Of a stretch of 64,000 nucleotides of DNA, positions 54,783 to 64,000 are shown in pieces. The first letter of the stretch is position 1. Each line of letters opens with the position of its first letter. A model generated the notes under the pieces. That model had not been told where the DNA came from, did not search any database, and saw only the letters and a list, made by a program, of their open reading frames with translations. The DNA lies in NCBI GenBank assembly GCA_036346355.1, contig CM070572.1:10547001-10611000 (forward strand). The letters run 5' to 3'. The DNA comes from Rhipidocladum racemiflorum (Eukaryota > Streptophyta > Magnoliopsida > Poales > Poaceae). Position numbers and translations under genes: made by a program.

Positions 54783-55409
54783 ATCTCCCCCTTGATGAAA
54801 ACATTGGCAACACCACTTATAATTGAACATTTGGCGTTCACTTTACAAAAGATTTTGAAATCCAAAGGATCAAAGACCAAAGTAAGAAAACACAGAATCC
54901 CCCCTTTGACCAAAAAGCAAAACAAAATCTCCCCCTGAGAAGGAAAATGTGTGTGAATATGCAATGTGCCCAAAAATTCCAAAATCTCCAAACTTCTCCC
55001 AAAATTCCAGAAACAAATCCCCCTTTTTCTTCTCCCCCTTTTTCTTAAACTTTTCAACGATTCCCAAATTTCTCCCCCTTTGACAATGGATTCATCAAGA
55101 GTACAAAAGAGAGAACAGGTTCAAAATTTTTCCTGTAGCAAAGATTTCACAAGGAGAAACAAGGGAGTGCCAAGATAGGAAAAGATGAGCTCATTCGATC
55201 ATATAACCTTATATATCACATAATATGCAAAATACATGATCTTAATGTGATTTTAACAAGTTAGGGAATGACATACATCTCAACCTCAATTCAGTCAACT
55301 ATAGCCAAGTACTAAGCAAAACCTTTAGTAGAAAAACAAAGGCTCAAAGTTGAAGCAACTAACAAATCAGAGCGAGCAAGTAGTTTCAACTTCAATCTAG
55401 TGGACCAAA

Positions 55410-55560
55410 TTAATCTTTAAACAGTAAACTGCACGTGGCATGCTTGAAGCATACTTCTTTTATTTCCTTGGAGTGGCATGCTTGAAGCATACATCTTGTC
55501 TTTTGAGGGAATGGCATGCTTGAAGCATACATCTTATCTTTTAGGGAAAGCATCCTGAAG
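55410..55560. repeat. GGCATGCTTGAAGCATAC repeats
   Basis: GGCATGCTTGAAGCATAC occurs at about 55437, 55482 and 55512, with a degraded copy (GCATCCTGAAGCACATAAC) at 55550. Each copy is itself a hairpin, with ATGCTT and AAGCAT around a G. It lies in the 3' non-coding part of the SIRE-like element. Confidence 0.8.
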
Positions 55561-56025
55561 CACATAACTTGAGGTTTTTTTTTAAACAATCCCTTTTTTT
55601 TAAACTGATTCCCTTTTCCTTTACTTTTTTTTTGATTGTAAACATGCAAAAGTGATTAAAAGGTCTTTTGAAAGAGTAAAGCTGAAAACACACTTGCTTC
55701 ATAGCCCAAATTTGTCAAGAAGATTAAATATCAAGCCTAGAAGAGTGAGATATCACAGAGTATTTAACTATAGGCAATCAAACCAAAGAATTCCGCAATG
55801 TCATTTTTAGTTCAAGTGAGACAATTAGATTATCATATATTAGCTCAATTACATAACATATAAAGAAATATGATAAAGTGAGCTCATCAAGTGAAAGAAC
55901 TTGGCAAAGAAACTCCCCCTCAAAACAAACCCATTGGATGAACAATCCCAAGTTCTCCCCGAATAAAAGCAAAACGAGAAGAAGACAAAGGTTTTGTGAA
56001 AATGTCTGCCAATTGATATAGTCCA

Positions 56026-57498
56026 TCACCAGGTCAAAAATGTAGGGGGCTCAATGCTAACCTTTGATATAGTCCTATCTTAATATAAAAATCATTGATA
56101 TATCTATCACATAATCTGACATTAATTACAACATCGTCGTACATAACCATGTGTTCTCTAGGGAGTGGCTTCTGATGTAGAGGAACTTGTTCGTTCACAT
56201 CCTTAAAAGTAGTCAAGGTATTGTCTTGCTTCTTCAACTCATCATGACCCCAGAATGTAGTATGTTTTGCACACAGCATGCATGCATTGCATACATACAC
56301 ACCTTCTGCATTGGAGCCATTCTTAGACCAGCTGAACAAACGCGGAGTCATGTGTGCCACTGAAATTACATTGCAGATTTCTTGTTTGCGTCGTGGCTTT
56401 AATTTCTCATTAATTCACCTTTTTCCCCTTTCGAGTAAATGGGTGGATCTGACTCATCTGTGCTTGTTAACATGATGAACTCCTGCAGACTTTGCTGTTA
56501 CCTGCCGAGTAACTCATTCAACACCAAAACGCTGGAACTATGCTTTCTTTCCCAGTCTGCGTTCCAGTATGTGATAATGCAAGCATTGGGCCAGGCACTG
56601 GCGGAGCCAGGCCTAACCGTTGCCCCACGGTCCATTGTAATTCCCGGCTACTGTACCTTTTCTAGAAACTCAAAGAGACGAAAATAGAATGTGAAATCGA
56701 TCACTTCATCACGCTGCCTGCCGCCAAGACGCTGGGAGACACTGAGATCAAACCGCACCACCGCACGGCTGCAGTCACGCTGCAGTGCTGCATGCAAGTC
56801 ACAGGGGCCAGGGCTGCACCACTGCACCAAAACCAACCTGATCAGTGATCACCGCCGTCCGCCGTGCGCCGCTCGCCAGAATCTCCACGCGAACAGCCGA
56901 ACAAGTAAAGAATGAACCTGTTTTTCTCTTTCAGTTTAATACTTTCAAGCTTTCAGGCTTCAACAATTCTTCTTGCAATAAATTTCATTGCACGCATATT
57001 TGCAAGACCAGGAATTAAGTCCATGTAGAAATTTGTATCATCATCATGTGAAAGGAATGAACAATGTGAACTAATATACCAAAAAAGGGTCAATTGTTAA
57101 AGTTCAATTTTAAAAAAATTGGACCAAACTTAACTAAAATCCTACCTACGCCATTGGGACCAGGTTATCAGGCGCGAGTGAGCTCAGCTCTTTACACACC
57201 TCTCAATACAAAATTATATAAATTTTGAAGCAAACAAAATGGTAAGCAACTACTATCTGCCATTTATTCGGATTTTAATATTTATGCAGCTTTGATGCAT
57301 TTATATTTTAATATTTGTGCCGCTTTCAAAAGTAATATCACAGTTCTCCGAGGAATAACAGTACGTAGCTAGGTGCTTCAAGCAGCAACGGGTTTGGCAC
57401 TTGGCAGTGCTCAACGAGATGGCTTGACCTCAGTTGCATGTGCGTGTCTTTTCCTACGCGGATGCTTGTGTTTCTCGGCGCATTTTATCGGTTCTCTT
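56026..57498. other. Intergenic DNA, no recognised gene
   Basis: A minus-strand frame at 56034-56360 (108 residues, with CNACMLCAKHTTFWGHDELK) is the longest, but I recognise no family. It may be a transposon relic. Nothing else is supported. Confidence 0.35.
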
Positions 57499-58726
57499 GG
57501 GTGTGTTTGGTTACCTGAATCGCATAAGTGGGTGCAACTGTATCTGTTAGACACATGTAGGGGTGAAAATGGGACAGGAAATATCCGCCCGATCCGATAC
57601 CGAATCCGTTTAAAATCCGTACCGATGTTATCCGTATCCGTATCCGGAAAATCCGGTGTAATATGGGTTAGGATATGGGAAGAGCAATATCCGATCCGTA
57701 TCCGAAAAATCTCATGTAATATGGGTTAGGATATGGGAAGAGCAATATCCGACCCGATATCCGGTAAATATCCAACCCGAATATCCGGATAAAATTAGTT
57801 ATTCTTCCATTAATTTGGGTCATTATTGAATAGATAGAGTAGTTGTTTGATATTGGCACTAAAAAACACTACTTTGTTATTAAGAGTGAACTTCAACAAA
57901 TCTATCAACAAACAAATAGAGTGATGACATAATGCTTTTACCTAAATTGATTTGTTCAACTTATTTGATAAACTTCTTTTCTATTCAAATTACTGGAATT
58001 AGTTGAGTCACTAAATTGAAGCATAGCAAACAAATCCGAGTAGTCCTCATTATGAGAGAAGTCTGTCTTCAGTTTGTCAGAATGTGACAATTCAACACTA
58101 TTTAATATCTCCAGGAATTTATTCCATAAGATTAAGTTTGATGAAAGAGCTCCCCTTGTTCTCTATTTTCTTTATGTCTCGATCTCTCCTTGTATCCGAC
58201 CCATTTGCACCTCTAACTATACTACTATCCTACGTTGAAATAATTATGACTTGAAGCTAATGTTGTAAGGTTAATGCTTCATTCTTTCTTTTACATACAC
58301 AATTATGTATTATACTACTATCCGATTATGATATCCGATCCCGACCCGAATCCGTCAGGTATCCGCTCCGTATTCGAATCCTGAATAATCCGACCAGTAT
58401 CCAGATCAGGACATCCGTATCCGACTCCGAATCCGGAAAAAATTATGGGTTAGGATACGGGACAAGCAATATCCGCCCGTATCCGACCCGGTTTCACCCC
58501 TAGACACATGTTTGGTTTCCTCTTCATCCTGGTCAGGTGGATGCAATTGCATCCACTCATACAGGATGAAGAAAACACATAAATTGGGCTTCTCTCTAAT
58601 ACAGGCCGGTGAGATGCACAAACAAGCAACCAAACAACTTAACTTGCATCCACTCAGTCAGACCAAGGCTAGCATGGATGGCTCATACGAAACAAGCTAG
58701 GATGGTGCAGGTAACCAAACACACCC
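57499..58726. mobile_element. MITE split by a hAT element
   Basis: Exact 19-bp inverted ends GGGTGTGTTTGGTTACCTG (57499-57517) and CAGGTAACCAAACACACCC (58708-58726) bound it. Without the inserted hAT element and one target copy it is about 275 bp. Its interior has a perfect 20-bp palindrome GTGGATGCAATTGCATCCAC at 58537-58556. A target duplication is not obvious (CTT versus TAA at the edges). The ends match a widespread grass MITE type. Confidence 0.85.
57558..58502. mobile_element. hAT-type non-autonomous element (945 bp)
   Basis: Ends TAGGGGTGAAAATGGG and CCCGGTTTCACCCCTA are inverted. They are flanked by exact 8-bp copies of GACACATG (57550-57557 and 58503-58510). Subterminal parts repeat (A/T)ATCCG words, and the centre is AT-rich without a transposase. 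It inserted into the MITE at 57499-58726. Confidence 0.96.
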
Positions 58727-60640
58727 TAAGCGCAGCGCACCCGATTAAAGCTTGACATGTTTGGCGGGTGCATGTAATACTTTTTTTTTTTTAGCTTTAT
58801 ATGCATTTTTGAAATAAATTTAGACTCTTTCATATGTAATTGTAAAAGAGCTCTTTTACGGTACACTAAATTGAATATGAACCATTCATTCTTTTCGATC
58901 CAATAGATCAGATTAACTGGAGTTTACTTATACTACACCTGGTAGTAGAGTAATAGAAACACCCTTAACAAATCAACAGTTAGATGAGCTTTCTACCACA
59001 CATTTTATACTACAAGTATAATCCATCGTAAAATTTCTTTTGTAAAAATAACTCTTATCTTTGATTGCGAAAGTGTCGGAATGTGACACAGTAGGGGAGA
59101 GCGGTAGCTACTTCCATGATAGAGGAGTGAGAAGGTGACACGTGTCACTTTCTGGCTTTTTAGCGTTAAGAAATAGAGCTACCTTGGAAGATCATATTTG
59201 AAAAAAAAAAACTTGTTCGTCAGGGAGCTAAAAAAAAGCAATGATTTCAAACTATCCGTGCTTGAGTTTTTCTCGTCATGTGGTCGGCCTCATCTTGTCT
59301 CACCTTTCCTTGATCCCATTGCACATGCTTTTGCTTTTGTTCAGTCCAGCAGGTACACTATTAATAGCACCTATACAGCTCCGGATATATTGCCGAGATG
59401 ACAAAACAGCTGAACATTAGCCATGTGGACTGGACTAAAGAGACGCACTGCTATGTTAGTACACGAACACCTTTGGAGCTGCTCCATCGAAAATGGACCA
59501 AAGTTATGGAGCCTCGTCATTGGATCTCTCGGCCATATGAATCCTACCCAAGGACTCGCAAAAGTGAAAAAAAAAACAATAGAGGACAAGTATGCATTTT
59601 ATTTCGTTTCGTTTCGCCTTTCCTTGTAATGTATGAAGAGCGGACATGTACCTCGCAAAAAAAGAAAAAAGAAAAAAAAAGAAAAAGAAAACCCGAGTGG
59701 ATAGGTGAGAAGAGGCAGAAATGGGCCAAAATAAGAATTTTAATGGGCCGACAATCTCAGACTCCAACGGTGTATAGAACAAGCGGTCAGCTCGGCTTTG
59801 GCGAAGAACTCCATTACTCAACCTGTCAAACAGAAGCTAATATCACAAGGACAAATCACAGAAAAGATACCAAACAAAAGTACAACAAAATTGGTCCTGC
59901 AGAAGAAATAACGCAGAGATCCCTGCACTTTTCCAAAAACTAATAGAGTACCGGTACGTTGCAGCGAGATCCTAAATCCTTATACGAAAACGAAATAGCA
60001 ATTTTCATCCACACATATCAAGCGAATAAACTAATCTTAAGATATATATCTGCAAGGTAGTATCCACCATAAGATTGTTTCATATTTTTGCTTTGCATTG
60101 CTGATATATACGGTTAATTCTACTGAATAGTTTTTAGTTAATGAAACAAAAAAAAAATTCAGGAATACCTATCTAAAAAATAAATGCCTTGTATTTTAGA
60201 AAAAGAGAGAGAACATTTACATGTCTTAAAGTGCTTGTAACAGTCTCTTGAGAACAAAAAAGTACTTAAAGAATTCCAATTCATGCATATCAAATTCATT
60301 ATGAACAGTATTGTAGGGGGGGGGGGGGGGGAAATGCAGCTGATAATGAAGATGCATGATAACCTGGGTTGTTTAACAAGGGACAAATCTCCCATGATCA
60401 CACGCAGAAAAAAGATTGGACCTGCAGAAGAAATAACGCAGAGAACCGTGCACTTGAGCACAGTTTTTTCAAAAAAAGATTCATTTGAGCTCAGTTGAAT
60501 GTGACAAGGTACGGTCAGTTGCCAACCCTAAGCCTTGCTTTCAGAAATCTTCAACGTTCATGACCGGACAAATCACGAAATTAACCGCGAGACCAATCCC
60601 TGCACCAAACCACGCGGCGTGCTCATTCGGCAAGCCATTT
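58727..60640. other. Upstream region of the FLA gene
   Basis: No gene is supported. The phrase CCTGCAGAAGAAATAACGC followed by AGAGA occurs at about 59897 and 60421, about 525 bp apart. A G17-like homopolymer is at about 60316-60332. Confidence 0.5.
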
Positions 60641-60643
60641 CCC

Positions 60644-60650
60644 ATAAAAG
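60644..60650 (+). promoter_or_regulatory. TATA box of the FLA gene
   Basis: ATAAAAG in CCCATAAAAGGGCGCG lies 77 bp upstream of the ATG at 60727, a normal distance for a short 5' UTR. It also argues against the in-frame ATG at 60535, which lies upstream of it. Confidence 0.6.
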
Positions 60651-60726
60651 GGCGCGCACGGCTCAAATCACGCTATTGGAAAACGTTCATTGCCCCCTCG
60701 CCGTTACAACACATCAGGTTACAACA

Positions 60727-61926
60727 ATGCCGATCGCCGGCGTCCTCACCGCCCAATCCGTCCTTCTGCTCCTCCTCGCCCTCAACGCTTCCCCGACGTG
60801 TCATGCCACTCACAACATCACCGCCATCCTCGCCGCGCGCCGGGACCTCGCAGAGTTTAGCCGCCAGCTCACGGCCACCGGCCTCGCGGACGACATCAAC
60901 GGCCGCAATACCATCACGGTCCTCGCCGTCGATGACGCGCACATGGGGCCGCTCAAGGCGCGCAGCCTACCGCGCGAGGCGCTGCGCCACGTGCTTTCTC
61001 TCCACGTCCTCGTCGACTACTACGACGACGCCAAGCTGCACCGCCTCCCCGGCGGCTCTGAGGTCGTGTCCACCCTGTTTCAGGCCTCCGGTGACGCGCC
61101 CGGGAGCGCCGGCATGGTGAAGATCGCCGAGCTCCGCGGCGGGCGCGTGGCCTTCGTGCCCCAGGACGTCAACGACGCGCCGGCCACCGTGTTCTACGTC
61201 AGGTCCGTGCACGAGACGCCTTACAACATATCGGTGTTGCAGGTCAGCGGCGTGATCTCGTCTCCGGCGGCCGAGGCCCCCGCGGCGCAGGAGTCAAGGC
61301 CCAACGCAACTGACGTCATGTCGAAGAACGGGTGCGGCCGCTTCGCGGGCCTCATCGTTGCCACCACCGACGCGGCCGCGACGTACGAGAAGAGCATCAG
61401 CGGCGGGCTGACAATCTTCTGCCCGGCCGACAAGGCTCTGGAGGCGTTCGCACCGGCGTTCAAGAACCTCACCCCCGACGGCCGGCTCGCGCTGGTGCTG
61501 TACCACGGCGTGCCGAGGCACTACTCCCTGCCGGCGCTCAAGGCGAACAACGGGGACATGAACACTCTGGCCACGGACGGGGCCAAGGACTACAACTTCA
61601 CGGTGCACAACGTCGGCGACACGGTGACGCTGCTGTCCGCCTCGCGGAAGGCAGCCACGGTCACCGGTACGCTCATGGACGCGGACCCCCTTGCCGTGCA
61701 CATCATCGACGCGGTGCTGCTGCCGAGGGAGCTGTTCAAGGGCTCACCTGCACCACCGCCGGCGCAAGAGCTGCCGCCAGGGCAAGGACCATCCGATGCC
61801 AATGCGCCTTCGAAGGATGGGGACGAAAGAGATCGTAATCAGAAGAATGGCGCGAGCGCCGCTGTTCCCTGCGGGCTGTCCTTCCCTTTGGCGTTTCTTT
61901 TCGCCATCCAAACGGTGCTCATGTGA
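60727..61926 (+). CDS. Fasciclin-like arabinogalactan protein
   Basis: Intronless, 399 residues. An N-terminal signal peptide (about 1-27, with LLLLLALNASPTCHA) is followed by a first FAS1 domain (about 28-178: NITAILAARRDLAEFSRQL, NTITVLAVDDAHM, LSLHVLVDYYD, YNISVLQVSGVI). An AGP-like SPAAEAPAAQ patch leads to a second FAS1 domain (about 197-335: GGLTIFCPADKALEAF, LALVLYHGV, PLAVHIIDAVLLP). Next is a Pro-rich AGP region (SPAPPPAQELPPGQGP) and a hydrophobic tail (about 381-399) typical of GPI-anchor addition. Sites for N-glycosylation include Asn30, 167, 193, 247 and 290. Such proteins sit on the outer plasma membrane and act in cell adhesion and wall formation. In the first domain the usual AP after the beta strand is AVDD. 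The start at 60727 is chosen because it opens the signal peptide and follows the TATA box. The class is certain, the orthologue is not. Confidence 0.95.
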   Translation: MPIAGVLTAQSVLLLLLALNASPTCHATHNITAILAARRDLAEFSRQLTATGLADDINGRNTITVLAVDDAHMGPLKARSLPREALRHVLSLHVLVDYYDDAKLHRLPGGSEVVSTLFQASGDAPGSAGMVKIAELRGGRVAFVPQDVNDAPATVFYVRSVHETPYNISVLQVSGVISSPAAEAPAAQESRPNATDVMSKNGCGRFAGLIVATTDAAATYEKSISGGLTIFCPADKALEAFAPAFKNLTPDGRLALVLYHGVPRHYSLPALKANNGDMNTLATDGAKDYNFTVHNVGDTVTLLSASRKAATVTGTLMDADPLAVHIIDAVLLPRELFKGSPAPPPAQELPPGQGPSDANAPSKDGDERDRNQKNGASAAVPCGLSFPLAFLFAIQTVLM

Positions 61927-64000
61927 AGGTTAATGACTAGGTTGTCTTGTGATCGAATTGCTATTTGAGTTTTGAATTTCTCATTTCTGCGTCTGTTTTA
62001 CTGGGGATTTCGTGAGTGCTTGTTGGGTTCTTGATGCGTTGGAACGTGAACTCCCTTGTGTTGCCAAATGGTTTGCATGTTAGCGTTTCGTTTGAGCTAG
62101 TCGTCTACTTAGTTTGCATGCAAGCCATCAGCTATGTTGAGTCTTGCGATGTTATGGTCTGATCTGACGGAAATGCATCTGTTTTGCTACTGTTTGACAA
62201 CTCTACTGCGGTATGCTACCATCTAACCTCTTTTCAAACCTAGCGATCGGACTAGCAACAGTTATCGCCTACAGAAATCGTGTTCGGAATTTTGCAAGAG
62301 CCTTGCTAGTTGTGCACTGCAAACACTCCGTAGTGGCCAATACGTAGGTAGTGTTCCAGTGCACAAGATGAAATGTAGAAGCTAGACTCACATGTTAGTA
62401 CTGATTGTAATAAGGAATCCGTACGTTGATCTTTTCGCATGCTTTGACCGATCCAATCTTCCAAAGAGGTAACTTTAGTTCCATAGATCAAACTAATTAG
62501 AATTCAAAATCTATTCGTCTAGCTTCAACTCATGCTTGTGAACTCATGATAATATGCTTTGTCGACGTTCACATTTTTTTCCATATAAAATGTCCCTCAA
62601 GAAAGATAACCAAAGATCTCCTTGCAGTAATACGACTGTTAGGGCTATCCTTCATGCCTTCGTACCAAATGGACACGCGTTCCTGAAAAACCGAACAATT
62701 CTAAACTACAGGTACATGCATTCCTATATACGCTTTTCTAAATCGAGATACCCACATGAGCGTTGTCAGCGCAGCACCGCACTGTGCAATGCAGCGTATG
62801 ATCGGTTGCTTTTGCCCGGATGAGGCTCAGCAACCTTTGCCGCTGCCCACTGCACTCTCTTGTATCCGTGGCATCTTTTGGGTATGGTATGGAAGAGCAC
62901 ATGCATGTCTTCCATTCCAAGCTGGTGTTGATCTCCTCTCCAGCAATGTATGCACGCACCGATTTGGCACGCTGGATTCAAGATGAGTAGATGATCGTAT
63001 GCACCAGCGGATCCATCTCCCAGATAATGCGAGTAACTGCTTGGGCTTCCCGATGACGAGCTTTTTTTTTGTAAGATTTTATTCTAAGCCGTCGAGTAGT
63101 TAGACTTATATAGATTTCTAAAATTTCTAGCTCGATCACCGATCGAATGAGATGAAACATACCATGAGGCTAAGACGGTCTTTTGTGAGTTTTCTCTCAC
63201 TTTGCCTTGTGGAAAGCTAGTACGATGGTAGCGAAGGTGAGTATACCGAGTACAGTACAGATCTGAGACACTTTTCCTAGCCAGATGGAGCAAATCGATC
63301 GATCAGCAAGGCTGCAATTGCATCGATCGGCAATTTAATTTGCTTGTCTTGTACGTTTTGGATCTAGCCAGAAAGGATAACGGCCAGAGCTGTGCACAGT
63401 GGCAGAACACACTCTTTGTTGAAAGAAAGTACGTTCGTCGTAGTCGCAAGAGCAGCTAAAGAGAAAGGAGGAGAGAACACGAAGGGGTTTCTGCGAACCG
63501 AGCTGGACTGGACATGTATCGGATTGGGCGTACACGGAAAGATGAGCACGTTGGTACGAGATCTTCGCACCGGCTTTAGCTTTGCCTTCCTACTACGCCT
63601 TTTTATCCGGTCCTTGGCAGGTGCGGATCTAGCTGGGTGCCGAGTTTGAAAAATCTCGGAACATCATATTTTCAGTATATTAAATTTGCTAATTGAATTG
63701 ATTTTAATTTTGATGGTCTGAGATTTATAAGACCTTAGAACTATTTTAACTGTATTTTTTTTAGCAAATTTCGAATATATATGTTGGATTCAAGATGTTG
63801 CTGAAATCATTATATAAGACTATAGAGTTACGCGTGTAAAGTATACATCTCTAATGAAAATTTTCTAATTCAGCCGCTAGTCCTAGATAACCTTGATTTT
63901 TTTTACTTTTACCGAGACAAAGCTAGACTAGACACCTAAGCTAGGAATTAATTTTGATAATATTTTCGTTCAATGATTTCAGTCTATCGAGATCCTCACT
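61927..64000. other. 3' flank of the FLA gene, no further gene seen
   Basis: The 3' UTR probably covers the first 200-300 bases. The remainder has only short, unrecognised frames on both strands and no clear transposon ends. Confidence 0.45.

Larger units (their letters stand above)
53226..56025 (-). mobile_element. Truncated SIRE-like copia element, 3' end
   Basis: The minus strand reads, from 56025: the end of RNase H (QLADIFTKPLSSSRFAFIRG, GELGIVHPMGLF), a stop, GGGGGAG-rich non-coding DNA, the polypurine AAGGGGGAGAT, then an LTR 54782-53226 starting TGTGAAATCATG. The plus-strand left edge TGTAGGATCGAAG with AGAGGGGGGGTGAAT is the usual SIRE/Maximus-type LTR end. The rest of pol and the 5' LTR are missing, and no target duplication can be tested. 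Confidence 0.8.

Noticed and set aside
56034..56360. 108-residue minus-strand frame with CNACMLC and WGHDELKK
   Set aside because: It has a hint of a zinc-finger or transposon relic, but not enough to name a family or call a gene.
60535..60726. Upstream in-frame ATG of the FLA gene
   Set aside because: It precedes the TATA box at 60644, and it would bury the signal peptide 64 residues inside the protein.

Overview
This window is nuclear DNA of a plant, almost certainly a grass (Poaceae). The signs are a GC-rich intronless Dof transcription factor gene, a GC-rich intronless fasciclin-like arabinogalactan gene, grass-type Ty3/gypsy and Ty1/copia LTR retrotransposons, very long solo LTRs and many MITEs. 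I cannot name the species. Only two host genes look intact: Dof (23131-23946, +) and FLA (60727-61926, +). Most of the rest is nested transposable-element sequence.

Layout from left to right. 311-1413 is a hAT-type element with an exact 8-bp target duplication. 1840-2600 is an LTR-promoter-like fragment and 3280-3563 is a MITE. 4052-16291 is a complete Ty3/gypsy element on the minus strand (TSD GCTAG). It has decayed gag-pol, two antisense ORFs between pol and the 3' LTR, and a tandem 90-bp repeat in its 3' UTR, which is the architecture of the Tat/Retand lineage. 16373-21998 is an old copia element broken by a SIRE-like fragment. That fragment carries an unusual series of hairpins whose loops are nearly always ACACA or a one-base variant. 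The Dof gene follows, then two related Mutator-like MITEs (24853-25116 and about 25199-25475).

28690-40103 is a decayed hAT transposase gene on the minus strand. It hosts a 3.5-kb solo LTR (29588-33097), a 774-bp hAT MITE (33393-34166) and a hAT element (36386-39596). The last is itself split by a 2.8-kb solo LTR (36422-39195). Nearly all of these have exact target duplications. A fragment of a monosaccharide transporter gene lies at about 41400-41590. 42882-52336 is a young copia element (220-bp LTRs with three differences, TSD TTTCT) that received a third solo LTR (43587-46249, TSD CGCGT). 53226-56025 is a truncated SIRE-like copia 3' end on the minus strand. 57499-58726 is a MITE split by a 945-bp hAT element. 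The FLA gene and its 3' flank close the window.

The two host genes are unrelated in function. The main story is layered insertion followed by LTR-LTR recombination. Three independent long LTRs survive only as solo copies. The most unusual signal is the ACACA-loop hairpin series at about 17.3-19.9 kb.
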